Shown here piece after piece: positions 61,599-64,000 of a stretch of 64,000 bases of DNA. Source of the DNA: JADJPO01 sp963825645. GTDB lineage: Bacteria; Actinomycetota; Actinomycetes; Actinomycetales; Kineosporiaceae. Position 1 is the first letter of the stretch; each line of letters opens with the position of its first letter. The position numbers and the translations under genes are program-made. The stretch is taken from contig CAWGTT010000002.1 of the NCBI GenBank assembly GCA_963825645.1, positions 496,001-560,000 on the forward strand, in the 5' to 3' direction. A model generated the notes under the pieces. The model saw only the letters and a program-made list of their open reading frames with translations. It was not told where the DNA came from and did not search any database.

Positions 61599-62938
61599 AC
61601 GCCAGCAACGCACCGGGCGCCACGCCCGGCGCCGGCATCGCCCGCGAGCACACTCACCTGCCGAGCCACCGCAGGACCCACACCGCCCTGCAGACCATGG
61701 AACGTCGCCAGGCCGGCAACGTGTCACCCACCGGCACGCCGACCGTCCGGCAGCGGGGCAACCCGGTGCAGTGCCCTCCTGGCATCGTCGACGCCGGCGT
61801 CGACTCGCTCTACGAGATCGCCGGGTCGGTGATCCGCAGCGGGGTCGACTACTGGAGCGGGCTTGTCGAGCGGGGCGCCCACCCCTGGGACGCCGCTCGC
61901 GATCTGGTGGAGTGGACTCGCGAGGTCAACCGGCGGGAGAAGCCGACCTGGGCCAGCCCGCACACGATCACCGCGGAATGGCCGCTGGCGCGGCTGCGCG
62001 ACTTCAGCGGGCCCGACGAGCCGCACGACGTCGTCCCGACCCTGATCCTGCCGCCCCAGGCAGGCCACGACTCCTGCATCGTCGACTACGCCCCCGGCCA
62101 GTCGCAGGTGACTACCGCGCTCGACGCCGGTTGTGTCCGCGTGTACTCGATGGACTGGGTCGGCGCGGGGCCGGAGACCAAGCACGCGAGCGTCGAGGAC
62201 TACCTCGACACGATCAAGGCCGCGGTCGACCTGCTCGGCGGACACGTCAACCTGGTCGGCGACTGCCAAGGCGGATGGCTGGCCACCATCTACGCCGCGG
62301 TCCACCCGGACACGCTGCACACCCTGACCATCGCCGGGGCGCCGATCGACTTCCACGCCGGCGAGCCGCTGATCCACGACTGGATGCAGCTCGTCTCCCC
62401 GATGGGCCAAGTGGACTTCTACCGTGCGGCGGTCCAGGCCAACGGCGGGGTGCTGCCCGGCGACTTCCTGCTCACCGGGTTCAAGCTGATGCAGCCCGAG
62501 GCGGAGATGCAGCGCCAGATGGCGCTGCTCGCGAACATCCACGACAAGCGGCACGTCGAGCGGTATCAGCGCTTCGAGGACTGGTTCCAGTGGACCCAGC
62601 CGATCCCGGGCGCCTTCTACCTGTGGATCGTCGAGCACCTGTTCATGAACAACGAGCTGCTGCACGGCACCCTGGAGGTGGGCGGCACGCACGTCGATCT
62701 CGGCGAGGTCCACTGCCCCGTCTACCTACTCGCCGGGGCCAAGGACCACATCACCCCGCCGGCACAGGTGTTCGCGCTCGCGGATTTCGTTTCCACGCCG
62801 GAGGAGGAAGTGACTCGGCTGACCACCACCGGCGGGCACCTCGGCATCTTCATGGGGCACGAGTCGCTGAAGAACTACTGGCGGCCGGTGTTCGCCGACA
62901 TCGCCTCCCGGTCACTGATCCCGGACGTCGCACCGTAG
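61595..62938 (+). CDS. PhaC/PhaZ-like alpha/beta hydrolase
   Basis: This 447-residue protein has a nucleophile box with Cys224 (NLVGDCQGGWLATIYAAV), an Asp in LAGAKDHITPPAQ and a His in TGGHLGIFMGHESLKNYW, so the triad is Cys-Asp-His as in PHA synthases and some intracellular depolymerases. The N-terminal 90 residues are different from the PhaC at 57998. Coupling to a 3-hydroxybutyrate dehydrogenase favours a depolymerase role; a second synthase is the alternative. Confidence 0.75.
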   Translation: MNASNAPGATPGAGIAREHTHLPSHRRTHTALQTMERRQAGNVSPTGTPTVRQRGNPVQCPPGIVDAGVDSLYEIAGSVIRSGVDYWSGLVERGAHPWDAARDLVEWTREVNRREKPTWASPHTITAEWPLARLRDFSGPDEPHDVVPTLILPPQAGHDSCIVDYAPGQSQVTTALDAGCVRVYSMDWVGAGPETKHASVEDYLDTIKAAVDLLGGHVNLVGDCQGGWLATIYAAVHPDTLHTLTIAGAPIDFHAGEPLIHDWMQLVSPMGQVDFYRAAVQANGGVLPGDFLLTGFKLMQPEAEMQRQMALLANIHDKRHVERYQRFEDWFQWTQPIPGAFYLWIVEHLFMNNELLHGTLEVGGTHVDLGEVHCPVYLLAGAKDHITPPAQVFALADFVSTPEEEVTRLTTTGGHLGIFMGHESLKNYWRPVFADIASRSLIPDVAP

Positions 62939-62952
62939 GGCCGGACCCAGGC

Positions 62953-63333
62953 TCAGGTGCGCGGACGGCGGCGGGCCGAGTTCGCCTCGACGAACCCCCG
63001 GTACACCTCGCCGAGCGCCCGGCGCTGCGCGGCGGTCAACTCCTCGGCGGAGTTGATCGCCGCCAGCAGGTCGGTCACCTCGGCGTCGGTCCCGTTGGGC
63101 TGACCCGCCTCGGCGTAGAGGTCGTCGGCCGTCGTCTGCAAGGTACTGGCGATCGCCGCCAGGACGGCGTCGGACGGCGCCCGCAGGTCACGCTCGATCT
63201 GGGACAGGTAGGGGTTGGAGATGCCGACCGCCTCGGCGAGCTGGCGCATCGGCAATGCCGCGAGTTCACGCTGGCGACGGATGATCGACCCCAGGGTGGG
63301 CGGCATGCTCTGCGGCACGGGACGCTCGGCCAT
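62953..63333 (-). CDS. XRE-family transcriptional regulator
   Basis: This 126-residue regulator has an N-terminal helix-turn-helix (LGSIIRRQRELAALPMRQLA then GISNPYLSQIERDLRAPSDA) and a C-terminal helix-rich part (LTAAQRRALGEVYRGFVEAN). The ATG at 63333 directly precedes the domain. It is convergent with the hydrolase gene, and the promoter lies in 63334-63594 before a FadF gene. Position suggests control of the PHA or phasin genes, possibly sensing polymer or acyl-CoA, but that is inferred. Confidence 0.82.
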   Translation of the reverse strand: MAERPVPQSMPPTLGSIIRRQRELAALPMRQLAEAVGISNPYLSQIERDLRAPSDAVLAAIASTLQTTADDLYAEAGQPNGTDAEVTDLLAAINSAEELTAAQRRALGEVYRGFVEANSARRRPRT

Positions 63334-63594
63334 GTGCCCAGGGTAGGCGCCGCAACCTACCCGCCGGCGCGTGTACGCCGTCCTCAGCCAACCGGTCACT
63401 CGGGATTCTCCTGGCGCCGGCTGCCCGCTGGTGGCCGTCGGAGCGCAGTGTGAGAATGGGCACCGCCCGTCCACCGCGTGGGGCGGTCAAGATAGCGTTG
63501 AGCGAGATAGATCAACTGCGGCGTGCCCACCGTGGCGCCGCGAAAGCGACGCCTCGCGACGTCGTAGGGACGCTTCTGGCATGAAGGAGATCCA

Positions 63595-64000
63595 GTGACT
63601 TGGAGACTCGTCGTCGGCCTGCTGATGACAGCTGGCGCGCTGGCCATCACCGGCCGCCGCGCACTGTGGCTCTCCAAGGTGATCCGGTCAGGTCAACCTG
63701 ACCACGACCGACAAGCGCAGCTGGGACAGCGTTTCCGCGCAGAGCTCGTCGAGGTGTTGGGACAGCGCAAGCTGCTGAGCTGGTCGGTTCCCGGCCTGGC
63801 GCACTTCTTCGTCTTCTGGTCGTTCCTGATCCTTCTGACCGTCTACATCGAGGCCTATGGGGCCCTGTTCGACGAGAACTTCGCGATCCCGATCATCGGC
63901 CGCTGGGCGGTGCTCGGGTTCATGCAGGACACCATCGCCGTGGTCGCCACGATCTGCCTGGGCGTGTTCGCCGTGATCCGGCTGCGTAACGGGCCGGAGC
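63595..64000 (+). CDS. FadF-type Fe-S oxidoreductase, N-terminal part, cut by window edge
   Basis: This gene starts with GTG (site AAGGAGA 6 bp upstream). The first 135 residues have membrane helices (VGLLMTAGALAITGRRALWL, then LAHFFVFWSFLILLTVYIEA) like the nitrate-reductase-gamma-like N-terminus of FadF proteins, which couple ETF-type electrons to quinones. The Fe-S and CCG domains are beyond the window. A C-terminal fragment of a relative is at 50878-51099 next to the acyl-CoA dehydrogenase and etfAB. Confidence 0.82.
   Translation, partial: MTWRLVVGLLMTAGALAITGRRALWLSKVIRSGQPDHDRQAQLGQRFRAELVEVLGQRKLLSWSVPGLAHFFVFWSFLILLTVYIEAYGALFDENFAIPIIGRWAVLGFMQDTIAVVATICLGVFAVIRLRNGPE

Overview
The window is about 70% G+C chromosomal DNA with frequent GTG starts, tightly overlapping stop/start codons (ATGA, GTGA) and HspR-type sites before dnaK. 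This fits a free-living, spore- or soil-type actinomycete (Frankiales/Geodermatophilales/Sporichthyales-like). The genus cannot be fixed from the sequence. No rRNA, tRNA, CRISPR array, phage or insertion sequence is visible. Several decayed genes and two families of long palindromes are present.

Layout. 1-352 is the 5' end of dnaK with HAIR-like operators upstream. 757-5483 holds a DedA protein, a flippase-like membrane protein coupled to a GT4 glycosyltransferase, and a broken lysyl-phosphatidylglycerol-synthase-like gene. 5654-15373 is a signalling and export block: a four-gene lipoprotein/ABC-transporter operon, an OmpR-type regulator, a divergent histidine kinase, a second regulator/kinase pair and a small acidic secreted protein. 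15431-17560 holds relics and a transglutaminase. 17775-20093 is a flavinylation module (ApbE, PepSY membrane protein, DUF2271 lipoprotein). 20313-24152 has a hydrolase, a cold-shock gene with strong hairpins, and a compact operon of a 76-residue GAD-repeat peptide, a JmjC/cupin oxygenase and a sucrase/ferredoxin-like protein. 24869-27172 is HelD.

27545-30236 is an srsABC-like phenolic-lipid operon (type III PKS, ICMT-type methyltransferase, FAD monooxygenase), divergent from an Sfp-type phosphopantetheinyl transferase. CorA, Nudix and a VSR-like nuclease gene lie between two perfect palindromes. 34188-53116 is the most striking block: etfB, etfA, a FadF remnant, an acyl-CoA dehydrogenase, a 3083-residue KS-AT-KS-5xACP-KR-DH synthase, and a 1911-residue single-chain biotin-dependent carboxylase, all on one strand. 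This reads as a dedicated lipid or polyketide factory: the carboxylase supplies extender, the synthase builds the chain, and the dehydrogenase/ETF pair does redox work. All five ACPs carry Thr instead of Ser at the expected phosphopantetheine site, and the biotin-carboxylase domain has lost its catalytic glutamates.

53362-56002 has an AMIN-like lipoprotein, a 30-bp tandem repeat and formate-tetrahydrofolate ligase. 56305-63333 is a polyhydroxyalkanoate cluster: thiolase, PhaE-like subunit, class III-like PhaC, reductase, phasin, 3-hydroxybutyrate dehydrogenase, a PhaC/PhaZ-like hydrolase and an XRE regulator. The window ends in the first third of a FadF-type Fe-S oxidoreductase.
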